15,770 nt of DNA, taken from the NCBI GenBank assembly GCA_013041585.1, contig JABEVM010000024.1, positions 1 through 15,770 on the forward strand. Reading direction: 5' to 3'. Positions 6,683 to 15,139 of the stretch are shown piece by piece (position 1 is the first letter of the stretch; each line of letters starts with the position of its first letter). A model generated the notes under the pieces. It was not told the DNA's origin, ran no database searches, and worked only from the letters and a program-made list of their open reading frames with translations. The stretch is from Chlamydiota bacterium (GTDB lineage: Bacteria; Chlamydiota; Chlamydiia; Chlamydiales; Rhabdochlamydiaceae). The position numbers and the translations under genes were made by a program.

Positions 6683-8374
6683 ATGCATGTCTTTGATTGG
6701 TTAGAACTATTTTTCTTTATCGCCCTTCTTCTTTTCTTAGTCCCTTTTGGAGGAATTTATATTGCAGCCGTAGCCACTGGCGCTAAGAACTTTCTTACCC
6801 CTATTTTTGGCAGGATAGAAAAAGGGATTTATCGTTTTTGTGGGATTGATCCAGATGTAGAGATGCACTGGAAAGAGTATGCAAAAGCTCTTGGTATTTT
6901 TTTTCTATTAAGCATCTTTTTTCTATTTTTGATACAGATCATCCAGCCTGTTTTACCGCTCAATCCACAAAAGTTTACTTCCGTTTCATGGGACTTAGCG
7001 TTAAATACAGCTATTAGCTTTACTACAAACACCAACTGGCAATCCTACTCCGGAGAGGCTAGTTTAAGTTATTTCACACAAATGCTTGGACTTGGAGTAC
7101 AAAATTTCTTAAGCGCTGGAACGGGATTTTGCATTTTTTTTGCGTTTGTAAGGGGGATTTCTAGAAAATCGGCTCAGTCCATTGGAAATTTTTGGACAGA
7201 TCTTACGCGTAGCATTCTCTATATTTTAGTTCCTTTATCGTTTATCTTAGCACTGATTTTAGTCACGCAAGGAGTTGTACAAACATTTTCTCCTTATGTA
7301 GAAGTCACAACAATGGAAGGTTCTTCTCAAGTGATCCCTTTAGGTCCTGCAGCTTCTCAGGTTGCAATTAAGCAAATAGGATCAAATGGGGGTGGTTTTT
7401 TTGGAGCCAACAGCGCCCATCCGTTCGAAAACCCAACCCCTATTTCGAATTTTTTTGAAACGCTTGCCATTGTTTTGATCCCTGCTGCTTCTACCTATGC
7501 ATACGGTCTACTTATTGGATCAAAAAAAGAAGGGTGGATGATCTTTTCCGTGATGTTTGTCTTATGGATAATAGGATTTGCCATTTCTATGTATTCTGAA
7601 ACTCTTATCAATCCAGTTTTTGGGGTGCATTCGTATTGGGAAGGGAAAGAGATGCGCTTTGGAGTGCTGGGCAGCATCCTTTGGTCAACACTTACGACCG
7701 CTACATCGAATGGTTCTGTCAATGCGATGATATCGAGCTTATCCCCGTTAGCAGGAGGGGTTGCCATGTTTAATATTATGCTAGGTGAAATTGTTTTTGG
7801 CGGAGTAGGGGTAGGGATTTCTGGCATGATCCTTTTTATTTTACTTGCGATGTTTTTGACAGGACTTATGTCAGGAAGGACTCCGCAATACCAATATAAA
7901 AAGATTGAAAAGAAAGAAATGAGATGGGTGATCGTAGCAATCGTCCTTCCTAGTGCTTCGATTTTACTTGGAAGTGGGATCAGTTGCGTTCTCGGAATAG
8001 CCTTGCAAGGCCTTGATGTGGGAGGTCCACATGGTTTGTCTGAAATTCTGTATGCCTGTTCTTCCTCAGTAGGAAACAACGGCAGCGCTTTTGCCGGGAT
8101 CCAAAGCAATACCCTTTATTACAACTTATTACTCTCTTTGATTATGCTGCTTGGAAGAGTTGCAATTATTCTTCCTTGTTTGGCCATTTCAGGAAGTTTG
8201 GTACAAAAAAGCTATTTGGCGCCATCTCCTGATGCCTTTAGATCGGACTCTTTTCTTTTTGCTATACTTCTGATAGGTACGATTGTTTTAGTAGGAGCAC
8301 TAACTTTTTTTTCTGTGCTTTGTTTAGGACCGATCGTAGAGCATTTTGTGATGAAAAATGGGCTAACTTTTTAG
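6683..8374 (+). CDS. kdpA: KdpA, K+-channel-like subunit of the K+-transporting ATPase
   Basis: This 563-residue polytopic membrane protein is close to the E. coli length of 557. It selects and binds K+ before transfer to KdpB. The four degenerate pore-loop filters of the channel-like fold are all visible: TNTNWQSYSGE (from residue 115), GSNGGGFFGANSAHPFENP (from 233), ATSNGSVN (from 340) and GNNGSAFAG (464-472). About ten strongly hydrophobic helices flank them. The ATG at 6683 follows GGAGAAG at an 8-base spacing. kdpB starts 7 bp after the stop. The filter glycines and the conserved GGGFFGANSAHP loop look intact, so the subunit should be functional. Some surface loops differ from E. coli, but I see no frameshift or truncation. 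Confidence 0.97.
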   Translation: MHVFDWLELFFFIALLLFLVPFGGIYIAAVATGAKNFLTPIFGRIEKGIYRFCGIDPDVEMHWKEYAKALGIFFLLSIFFLFLIQIIQPVLPLNPQKFTSVSWDLALNTAISFTTNTNWQSYSGEASLSYFTQMLGLGVQNFLSAGTGFCIFFAFVRGISRKSAQSIGNFWTDLTRSILYILVPLSFILALILVTQGVVQTFSPYVEVTTMEGSSQVIPLGPAASQVAIKQIGSNGGGFFGANSAHPFENPTPISNFFETLAIVLIPAASTYAYGLLIGSKKEGWMIFSVMFVLWIIGFAISMYSETLINPVFGVHSYWEGKEMRFGVLGSILWSTLTTATSNGSVNAMISSLSPLAGGVAMFNIMLGEIVFGGVGVGISGMILFILLAMFLTGLMSGRTPQYQYKKIEKKEMRWVIVAIVLPSASILLGSGISCVLGIALQGLDVGGPHGLSEILYACSSSVGNNGSAFAGIQSNTLYYNLLLSLIMLLGRVAIILPCLAISGSLVQKSYLAPSPDAFRSDSFLFAILLIGTIVLVGALTFFSVLCLGPIVEHFVMKNGLTF

Positions 8375-8381
8375 GGAACTT

Positions 8382-10475
8382 ATGAAGATCTTTTCTTTTG
8401 ATTTTGTCTCTAAAGAATTACTTCTTTCTTCTCTAAAAGATTCGCTGAAAAAACTGAATCCTAAATCAGAAATTCATAATCCAGTTATGTTTGTCACATA
8501 TCTTGGAGCGGCATTAAGTTCTTTTTTCACAATACAAGGGTTTTTTCAAAACAACTTCTCTTGGTTTGAGTTTCAGATTTCTGTATGGCTTTGGTTTACT
8601 GTGATTTTTGCAAACTTTGCGGAAGCCTTAGCTGAAAGTAGAGGGAAGGCGCAAGCACAGGGCCTTCGTAAACTACAAGAGGATATCCGCGCTAAAGTTG
8701 TGAAAGACGGCAAAGAAATAAGTAAATTTGCTTCCGAGCTAGGCCAAGGGGATATTGTTGTATGTGTTGCAGGTGATAGGATCCCAGCCGATGGCGAGGT
8801 GATCGAGGGTATAGGGAGTGTAGATGAATCCGCAAGTACTGGAGAATCAGCTCCTGTAATACGCGAGAGCGGAGGAGATCGAAGCGCTGTAACTGCGGGA
8901 ACAAAATTGCTAAGCGATCAGCTGACAATTCGTATTACCTCTAGGCGAGGTCATACCTTTTTAGATCGTATGATTGCGTTAATTGAAGGGGCAAAGAGGC
9001 AAAAAACTCCGAATGAAATCGCATTAAATATTGTTCTAGCAGGGCTCACCTTAATCTTTTTACTGATTGTGATCGCGTTAAAGTTTTATGCAGACTATAG
9101 CCTCAAAGCTCAGGCCCAAGACTCTTCTTTTTCAGTGACAATCCCTATTCTTGTTGCGCTGCTTGTTTGTTTGATCCCTACAACGATCGGCGGTTTACTT
9201 AGCGCGATTGGGATTTCAGGGATAGACAGGTTAGCGGTTTTCCACGTCATTGCAAAAAGCGGGAAGGCTATTGAAGCTGCAGGGGATGCGGATGTGGTTT
9301 TCTTAGATAAGACCGGAACGATTACGATGGGAAACCGCATGGCATCGGAATTTTTTCCTGTATCTGGTGTCAGTGATAAAGATTTGGCCAATGCCGCTCA
9401 ACTTTCTTCTTTTGCTGATGAAACCCCAGAAGGGCGATCGATTATGGTCCTTGCTAAGAACCTATATGGACTCCGAAGTCAACCTTTTGAAAAAGAAAAG
9501 GTAAAATTTGTGCCGTTCTCTGCACAAACTGCGATGAGTGGAATTGATTTTATCGACTGCGAAGGCCGGCCAGTTAAATCGATACGTAAAGGTTCTGCAG
9601 AGGCAATTTCTAAGCATGTAGAAAAATTAGGAGGAGTTTTCCCCGAAACCCTTCGCCGCCAAGTTGAAAAAGTTGCCAAAGAAGGAGGAACACCTCTTCT
9701 TGTATGTGAAGACAACCGTATTTTAGGGGGGATCACCCTTAAGGACATGGTGAAAGGGGGGATAAAAGAGCGTTTAGAGCAGCTTCGTAAGATGAGGATT
9801 ATCTCTGTAATGATTACAGGAGATAACCCTCTGACTGCAGCAGCGATTGCTGCCGAATCGGGGGTGGATGACTTTTTAGCCTCAGCTTCTCCTGAAATGA
9901 AATTAGCAAAAATTCGTAAAGAGCAGGCAGACGGACATATTGTAGCTATGGCAGGAGATGGGACAAACGATGCTCCTGGACTTGCACAAGCAGATGTGGG
10001 TGTTGCCATGAATACAGGTACAATCGCTTCTAGAGAAGCGGGTAATATGATCGACCTAGAGAGCAATCCAACAAAACTGATAGAAATTGTAAGAATCGGA
10101 AAGCAGCTTCTCATGACAAGAGGGGCATTGACCACATTCAGTATTTTTAATGATGTAGCAAAATATTTTGCGATCATCCCAGCTCTTTTTGGAAGTCTAT
10201 ATATTGCGCATGGAAATGCAAATGAGACTCTAGCCTTTCTAAATATTATGAAACTATCCTCTCCTCATAGCGCGATTTTGAGCGCTGTGATTTTCAATGC
10301 TCTGATCATTGTTATGCTCATTCCTCTAGCTATGAAAGGGATCAGCTATCGCGATGAGTCCGCAACGGGACTGATTAAACGCAACGCTTTTGTATACGGG
10401 ATAGGTGGACTGATTGCTCCTTTTATTGGGATCAAGATCATTGATCTATTGATTGTCGCTTGTGGGGGAATATGA
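8382..10475 (+). CDS. kdpB: KdpB, P-type ATPase subunit of the K+-transporting ATPase
   Basis: This 697-residue P-type ATPase (E. coli 682) hydrolyses ATP to drive K+ uptake through KdpA. The phosphorylation site is D309 in LDKTGTITMG, and the dephosphorylation loop is TGES at 153-156. The hinge GDGTNDAP (525-532) carries the Mg2+-coordinating aspartates. CLIPTTIGGLLSAIG is the conserved proline-containing helix 4 next to the K+ path. The N-terminal FAEALAESRGKAQAQGLRK segment and the C-terminal helix bundle are typical. S156 corresponds to the E. coli serine (S162) whose phosphorylation inhibits the pump, so that control point is kept. The ATG at 8382 is preceded by AGGGA. The stop overlaps the kdpC start (ATGA, 10472-10475), consistent with fixed subunit ratios. 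Confidence 0.97.
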   Translation: MKIFSFDFVSKELLLSSLKDSLKKLNPKSEIHNPVMFVTYLGAALSSFFTIQGFFQNNFSWFEFQISVWLWFTVIFANFAEALAESRGKAQAQGLRKLQEDIRAKVVKDGKEISKFASELGQGDIVVCVAGDRIPADGEVIEGIGSVDESASTGESAPVIRESGGDRSAVTAGTKLLSDQLTIRITSRRGHTFLDRMIALIEGAKRQKTPNEIALNIVLAGLTLIFLLIVIALKFYADYSLKAQAQDSSFSVTIPILVALLVCLIPTTIGGLLSAIGISGIDRLAVFHVIAKSGKAIEAAGDADVVFLDKTGTITMGNRMASEFFPVSGVSDKDLANAAQLSSFADETPEGRSIMVLAKNLYGLRSQPFEKEKVKFVPFSAQTAMSGIDFIDCEGRPVKSIRKGSAEAISKHVEKLGGVFPETLRRQVEKVAKEGGTPLLVCEDNRILGGITLKDMVKGGIKERLEQLRKMRIISVMITGDNPLTAAAIAAESGVDDFLASASPEMKLAKIRKEQADGHIVAMAGDGTNDAPGLAQADVGVAMNTGTIASREAGNMIDLESNPTKLIEIVRIGKQLLMTRGALTTFSIFNDVAKYFAIIPALFGSLYIAHGNANETLAFLNIMKLSSPHSAILSAVIFNALIIVMLIPLAMKGISYRDESATGLIKRNAFVYGIGGLIAPFIGIKIIDLLIVACGGI

Positions 10476-11053
10476 AGAAAAAAAATCTTTGGATCAACCT
10501 TCGCATCTTTTTTCTGCTGGTCGCTCTTACAGGACTTGTATATCCACTTATCATCACAGTCTTTGCGCAAGGCCTCTTTCACAAAAAAGCAAATGGAAGT
10601 CTTGTTATGCGAGGGGAGAAGAAAGTGGGCTGCGAGCTCTTTGCGCAATCTTTTCAAAGCCCAGGATATTTTTGGCCAAGGCCCTCTTCTACAAATTATA
10701 GTACTCTTCCTGCAGGAGGAAGCAACCTGGGATGGACAAGCGCTGCTTTGAAAACGATAGTTTTAGAAAGAGAAAAAAAATGGAGTGATGTTGGAGGTCC
10801 TATCCCTACTGATCTCTTATTTGCTAGTGGAAGCGGGTTAGATCCTCATATCAGTGTAGATGCTGCCTATTTTCAAGTTAAAAGAGTCGCAAGTTTCAGA
10901 TCTCAAAGGGAAGAGGATTTGATAAAATTGATCCACTCTATAATGGAAAAGCGCTCTTTAGGATTTTTAGGTCAGCCTCGGGTCAACGTATTATTACTTA
11001 ATCAAGCTTTAGATGATTTCATCGAAGGAAAACAAAATGTCCAAAGAAGATAG
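10472..11053 (+). CDS. kdpC: KdpC, periplasmic-facing subunit of the K+-transporting ATPase
   Basis: This 193-residue subunit has one N-terminal membrane helix (about residues 10-32, IFFLLVALTGLVYPLIITVF) and a periplasmic domain, close to the E. coli length of 190. Conserved blocks are visible: GYFWPRPSSTNYSTLPAGGSN (shown here as FWPRPSS and LPAGGSN), DLLFASGSGLDPHIS, AAYFQVKRVASFR and the final PRVNVLLLNQALD. I chose the ATG at 10472 because it overlaps the kdpB stop and has GGGGGA just upstream. A TTG four codons earlier would only add a non-family extension. KdpC helps assemble and stabilise the complex and raises K+ affinity. Its last 17 bases overlap the start of kdpD. Confidence 0.96.
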   Translation: MKKKNLWINLRIFFLLVALTGLVYPLIITVFAQGLFHKKANGSLVMRGEKKVGCELFAQSFQSPGYFWPRPSSTNYSTLPAGGSNLGWTSAALKTIVLEREKKWSDVGGPIPTDLLFASGSGLDPHISVDAAYFQVKRVASFRSQREEDLIKLIHSIMEKRSLGFLGQPRVNVLLLNQALDDFIEGKQNVQRR

Positions 11054-13688
11054 ATTAGACCCAGAATTTTATTTGTCCCTTGCAAGCAAAGAAGAGAATA
11101 AGTCTCGAGGGAAATTGAAAATCTTTTTGGGCATGTCTGCAGGCGTTGGGAAAACCTATGCTATGTTAGAAGCCGCCAGAGAATATATGGAAAGAGGAGG
11201 AGATGTTGCAATCGGTATTGTCTATACCCACGGAAGGCCAGAGACAGCGGCTTTGTTAGAAGGGATTCCCACGATTCCTAGAAAAAAAATATCATATAAA
11301 GATGCCATTTTTGAAGAGATGGATTTGGATGCAGTCCTAGAAAGAAGGCCTAAGCTTATTTTGATTGACGAGCTTGCACATACAAACATTGTCGGATCGC
11401 GTCATAACAAAAGATGGCAGGATGTCCTTGAAGTGATCGATGCAGGGATTGACGTGTATACAACTCTAAACGTGCAGCATCTGGAGAGCCGCAAAGAAGT
11501 GGTGGAAGAGATGACGGGGATACAAATTCAAGAGACTGTCCCAGATAGCATTTTAGAAAATGCCTCAGAGATAAAGCTTGTTGATATTCCCCCTAGTGAA
11601 CTCTTAAAGCGGCTTGAAGAGGGAAAAGTATATATAGGCGATCAGTCAAAGATTGCTGTGCAAAATTTTTTTACGGAAGACCATCTTACTATTCTTCGCG
11701 AACTTCTTTTAAAAACAGCTTCAGAAAGAGTAGGACACGATCTTAAAACCATGATACCAATTTCTGATAGAGAGAGATCGGAAGAAGTTGCAGATCGTCT
11801 CATTGTTGCGATTGATCATACAAAGCAAGCGGAGCATTTGATCAGAACCTCCCATAATTTAGCTTATAACTTAAATATACCTTGGGTCGTTGTATATATA
11901 GACGATGAAAAGGTGTTATCAAAAGAAGAAGATCAAAGGTTAGAGAAGAGCTTTGCTCTGGCTAGAGAGCTGGGCGCTGAAGTGCTCACAACGGTTGATA
12001 GCTCGTATAAAGATGGGATCTTGCGCATCGCCAGGTTAAAACAATGTCGCCATATTGTGATTGGAAACTCTAAAAAGACATTTTTTCAAAAGATCTTCTT
12101 TAGAGAGTCTTTAGCTCAATATCTACTTCGCAATATTCCTCATCTTCATCTTCATATTTTACGAAAAGAAAGTCTAGAAAAGCCTGAAAAATGGAGCCTG
12201 TTTTCTTTTAGTGCTCTGAAAGACTGGGGAGGTTACTGGAAAGTTCTTTCAGGGTTTTTATTTTTCGTCGTTTTAGGGAGTATAAGTGAACCTTTTATTG
12301 GCTATCAAAGCGTAAGTATTCTCTTTCTCGTAGGAATTTTTGCCTTAAGTTTATATGCAAAAAAAGAAATGGTATTCTTGACTACGGTTGCAACTCTTCT
12401 TGTCTTAGATTTTTTCTTCATTCCTCCTGTCGGGAAATTAGGTATTTCAGATGGTAAGGATAAGATCTTTTTTATTGCCTATTCGATTGTGACATTTTGT
12501 TTAGCTTTTGTGACAGTTGCCTTAAGAAATCGGGAAAGGTTTCTTAAAGCCCAGGAAGACGAGTCGCAAATTCTTTATGATATCGTTAAACAGATTTCAG
12601 GAGCCCCAAGTCAGAGCGCAATGTTCCGCTCTGTTACAGGAAGTGTTGGAAAGTATTTACAAGGGGAATGTGGAATTGCGCTCAGACAATCAGCCGAGGA
12701 TCTAGCAGCTGTATCCAAAAACCCTCTATGGAATAATGAAAATGAGAAGTCAGTGGCTGTTTGGGTAATGAAAAATGGCAAGGCAGCTGGCTGGTCTACA
12801 AATACGCTCTCTTCCGTTCCTGTTCTATTTATTCCTCTAAAAGGATTTAAAGAAGTAATAGGCGCGCTCAGCTTTCGCCCCGCTACGCAGCAGCCCCTTT
12901 CTTTGAAAAAAATGAACTTTTTGAGCACGGTTGCCCATGAGCTTGCTGCCCATTTAGAAAGGTATATCTACGAAGAGAAAGAAAGAAAGTCTTACTATCT
13001 AGAGCAAGCGGAAAATTTCCAACAAACGATCATTAATTCCATCGGACAAGAATTTAGCAAGCCGCTCGAGCTTCTTATGGAAGCTACCAAGACCTTAGAG
13101 ACGACAGTGGAAATGAATACTCCAGAAGTTCGGGAGCATGTAAAAAAGCAGCTGACCGATTCAACAGAATTGCTACATAGGCTCACCAAGAATTTTATGG
13201 ACATGGCGCTACTTAGCTCTGGACTTTTGCAGATACAAATTAAGTTAAATGATATTACTCATCTTATTCAAACAACAAGAGAGAAGATTGAAAAACATCT
13301 GCAGAGCCACCGCTTAGTTGTGAACATCGAGGAGAATATTCCAAGCATTCCTTTTGATTATCTCTTAATGGAAAATGCTCTGACTAATCTTCTATACAAT
13401 GCGATCACATACTCCTCTGAAGGAAAAACAATTGAAATTTCAGCGAAGCTCCAAGGATTGTACTTAGAGCTTTCTGTTATTGATGAAGGAGAGGGGATCC
13501 CAAGTGAGGAGATCACTCATGTGTTTAAAAAGTTCTATCGTTTACCTGGTACAAAACCTGCGGGAACAGGGCTTGGTCTTTCCATCGTCAAAGCGATTGT
13601 TGATATTCATAAAGGCAAAATCCGAGTTCATAGCAGACCGGAAGGAGGCACTGAATTTTGCTTGATTATTCCCGTTACCTTGTCATGA
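11037..13688 (+). CDS. kdpD: KdpD-type sensor protein lacking the phosphoacceptor histidine
   Basis: This 883-residue protein has the full KdpD layout. The N-terminal KdpD domain carries Walker A GMSAGVGKT (32-40) and Walker B LILIDE with D111-E112. A universal-stress-type domain lies near 240-370 (RLIVAIDHTK, HIVIGNSKKT). Four hydrophobic helices lie between about 401 and 495, and a GAF-like region at about 510-650. A dimerisation helix pair follows, then an ATP-binding domain with N-box LTNLLYNA, G1 DEGEGIP, F-box HVFKKFYR and G2 GTGLGLSI. The H-box expected as SISHDLRTPL reads SIGQEFSKPL, so the phosphoacceptor is Q671 (E. coli H673). No kdpE follows. The protein can probably bind ATP but not autophosphorylate on that residue. 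The ATG at 11037 follows GAAGGAA at 7 bases; an upstream ATG at 11013 has no such site. Regulation of kdp by another output or partner is inference. Confidence 0.93.
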   Translation: MSKEDRLDPEFYLSLASKEENKSRGKLKIFLGMSAGVGKTYAMLEAAREYMERGGDVAIGIVYTHGRPETAALLEGIPTIPRKKISYKDAIFEEMDLDAVLERRPKLILIDELAHTNIVGSRHNKRWQDVLEVIDAGIDVYTTLNVQHLESRKEVVEEMTGIQIQETVPDSILENASEIKLVDIPPSELLKRLEEGKVYIGDQSKIAVQNFFTEDHLTILRELLLKTASERVGHDLKTMIPISDRERSEEVADRLIVAIDHTKQAEHLIRTSHNLAYNLNIPWVVVYIDDEKVLSKEEDQRLEKSFALARELGAEVLTTVDSSYKDGILRIARLKQCRHIVIGNSKKTFFQKIFFRESLAQYLLRNIPHLHLHILRKESLEKPEKWSLFSFSALKDWGGYWKVLSGFLFFVVLGSISEPFIGYQSVSILFLVGIFALSLYAKKEMVFLTTVATLLVLDFFFIPPVGKLGISDGKDKIFFIAYSIVTFCLAFVTVALRNRERFLKAQEDESQILYDIVKQISGAPSQSAMFRSVTGSVGKYLQGECGIALRQSAEDLAAVSKNPLWNNENEKSVAVWVMKNGKAAGWSTNTLSSVPVLFIPLKGFKEVIGALSFRPATQQPLSLKKMNFLSTVAHELAAHLERYIYEEKERKSYYLEQAENFQQTIINSIGQEFSKPLELLMEATKTLETTVEMNTPEVREHVKKQLTDSTELLHRLTKNFMDMALLSSGLLQIQIKLNDITHLIQTTREKIEKHLQSHRLVVNIEENIPSIPFDYLLMENALTNLLYNAITYSSEGKTIEISAKLQGLYLELSVIDEGEGIPSEEITHVFKKFYRLPGTKPAGTGLGLSIVKAIVDIHKGKIRVHSRPEGGTEFCLIIPVTLS

Positions 13689-13760
13689 CTAGAACGTAAA
13701 ATAACCCTCTTACAAAAATTTCTTTTTGCGTAAGCTGTACTTTACTCTTACAGGGGGCTT
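13689..13760 (+). other. Intergenic gap between kdpD and the cyclase gene
   Basis: This 72-bp AT-rich gap holds an imperfect inverted repeat: CTTACAAAAA (13709-13718) and TTTTTGCGTAAG (13723-13734), with a 4-base loop and a 2-base bulge. No T tract follows, so it is a poor terminator. The heptamer CTCTTAC occurs twice (13707-13713 and 13745-13751). AGGGGG just before 13761 is the ribosome binding site of the next gene. I found no convincing promoter. Confidence 0.3.
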
Positions 13761-14444
13761 ATGAAAGGAACTTTTATCGATCTTACACATACAATTGATC
13801 CCTCTATTCCTACTTGGAACGGAAGCTGCGGTTTTTCTTCGGAAATTAAGATGGATTATGCGAAAGGGTGCCGTGTGATGAAGTATTCCATGCATGCGGG
13901 AATCGGAACACATATTGACGCTCCTTGCCATTTTTTCCCAAATACCTTAGCAGCTGCAGATCTATCTCTTGAAAATTTACTAGTTCCAGCTTGCGTACTT
14001 GACATTTCTCATAAAGTCCATGGAGACATGTTGATTTCTCTAGAAGATCTGCAAAATTTTGAAAATGAATTTGGACAGATCCAAAAAGGATCCTTATTTT
14101 TGGCGTATACGGGATGGGAGAAATTTTGGAACGACAAAGACAAATATAGAAATTGTGATGAGTTTGGAAAGATGCATTATCCTGGCTTTTCAAAAGAAGC
14201 TGCCTTTTTTTTACTAGAGAGGAAAGTGGTGGGAATTGGAATTGATACACTCTCTCCAGATGGAACAAATCAAGGTTTTCCAGTCCATGAAGTCATTTTA
14301 GGTGCAGATAAATACATCTTGGAAAATCTCGCGAATTTAGAAAAAATGCCACCTATCGGCGCATTTGCTTTTATCTTTCCCTTAAAAATAGCAGAGGGGG
14401 CGGAAGCTCCGATCCGCGCTGTTGGATTTATTCCAGAAAAATAA
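13761..14444 (+). CDS. Cyclase / kynurenine-formamidase-family metal-dependent hydrolase
   Basis: This 227-residue protein matches the cyclase family (Pfam Cyclase), which includes kynurenine formamidase and isatin hydrolase, usually 200-230 residues long. The N-terminal FIDLTHTIDPSIPTW is the family opening. The metal site segment reads GIGTHIDAPCHF, giving H51, D53 and H57. Toward the C-terminus, GIDTLSPDG and FPVHEVILGADKYILENL supply H176 and E188, with the same 12-residue spacing as the second ligand pair of bacterial kynurenine formamidase. The first ligand of the canonical HxGTHxD motif is G47 here, so the metal site may differ. No tryptophan-degradation genes are nearby, so kynurenine formamidase itself is not supported. 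The gene is 72 bp after kdpD and 8 bp before the transpeptidase-like gene. A strong AGGGGG site precedes the ATG. The substrate is unknown. Confidence 0.85.
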   Translation: MKGTFIDLTHTIDPSIPTWNGSCGFSSEIKMDYAKGCRVMKYSMHAGIGTHIDAPCHFFPNTLAAADLSLENLLVPACVLDISHKVHGDMLISLEDLQNFENEFGQIQKGSLFLAYTGWEKFWNDKDKYRNCDEFGKMHYPGFSKEAAFFLLERKVVGIGIDTLSPDGTNQGFPVHEVILGADKYILENLANLEKMPPIGAFAFIFPLKIAEGAEAPIRAVGFIPEK

Positions 14445-14452
14445 GGGGTTGT

Positions 14453-15139
14453 ATGAAAGAAGATTTAGACAGCTTTCAGCTCATCATCGTTATTGCGAAG
14501 ACATGGGATTCTTCTTTGGGAAAGATGTATCTTTATGAAAGAACTCATAAGAATGAGGCGTGGCAAACAAGCTATAAGCCTATGGCGGTCACTCTTGGAA
14601 AAAGGGGACTCGCTTGGGGACGAGGCCTTCATCTTTCTTCTATATGTGAAAAGCAAGAAGGGGATTTGAAATCACCTGCAGGGATTTTTTCCTTATCCAC
14701 CGTCTTTGGATTTGCTCCGGTAGAGAAAATCGCTTTTCTGGAGATGCCTTATCTACAGCTCAAAGAATCTCTCGAAGCCGTCGATGATCCGGAATCTATC
14801 TATTACAACCAGATTGTAGATCGAAGTATAGTTTCTTCTCCCGACTGGAAGAGCTGCGAAAAAATGCAAGAAATCCCTGTGTACGAATGGGGAATTGTCA
14901 TCGATCATAATTTTCCAAAACCCATCCCTGCCCTTGGATCTGCGATTTTTTTTCATCTTTGGAGAGAAGCGGGTCATCCAACTGCTGGCTGTACAGCGAT
15001 GAGCTACGAAAATATGCAGACACTGCTTACATTTGTATCAGATAAAAAAAAGCCAATGCTACTTCAGCTTCCCAAAGATGTGTATTTGGATTGGCAAAAA
15101 AAATATCAGCTTCCGGTTATAGGAAAGGAGTTACTATGA
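14453..15139 (+). CDS. YkuD-family L,D-transpeptidase-like protein
   Basis: This 228-residue protein carries the YkuD (L,D-transpeptidase) active-site pattern: H168 in FFHLWREAGHPTAGCTAMS, followed 12 residues on by the catalytic C180. Upstream, KQEGDLKSPAGIFSLSTVFG matches the conserved EGDxkTPxGxf block of the COG3786-type branch, and the GKRGLAWGRGLH stretch is also typical of it. Classical members cross-link peptidoglycan stem peptides or attach lipoproteins in the periplasm. No signal peptide or membrane anchor is visible in MKEDLDSFQLIIVIAKTWD, so either export is by another route or the enzyme acts in the cytoplasm, for example on recycled muropeptides (inference). The gene starts 8 bp after the cyclase stop behind an AAGGGG site. 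Its stop overlaps the start of the dienelactone-hydrolase gene (ATGA). Confidence 0.85.
   Translation: MKEDLDSFQLIIVIAKTWDSSLGKMYLYERTHKNEAWQTSYKPMAVTLGKRGLAWGRGLHLSSICEKQEGDLKSPAGIFSLSTVFGFAPVEKIAFLEMPYLQLKESLEAVDDPESIYYNQIVDRSIVSSPDWKSCEKMQEIPVYEWGIVIDHNFPKPIPALGSAIFFHLWREAGHPTAGCTAMSYENMQTLLTFVSDKKKPMLLQLPKDVYLDWQKKYQLPVIGKELL

Noticed and set aside
7495..8109. Long minus-strand open frame (204 codons) inside kdpA
   Set aside because: It is a shadow of the kdpA coding frame. The four K+-filter motifs show that the plus strand is coding, and the antisense product has no recognisable domain.
9479..10177. Long minus-strand open frame (232 codons) inside kdpB
   Set aside because: It lies opposite the conserved P-type ATPase domains, and its serine- and proline-rich translation has no family pattern.
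11013..11036. Earlier ATG start for kdpD at 11013
   Set aside because: It has no Shine-Dalgarno sequence and would lengthen the overlap with kdpC. The ATG at 11037 has GAAGGAA at a good distance.
13709..13734. Inverted repeat after kdpD as a terminator
   Set aside because: The stem is mostly A-T pairs with a 2-base bulge and no T tract follows, so it is reported only as part of the intergenic gap.
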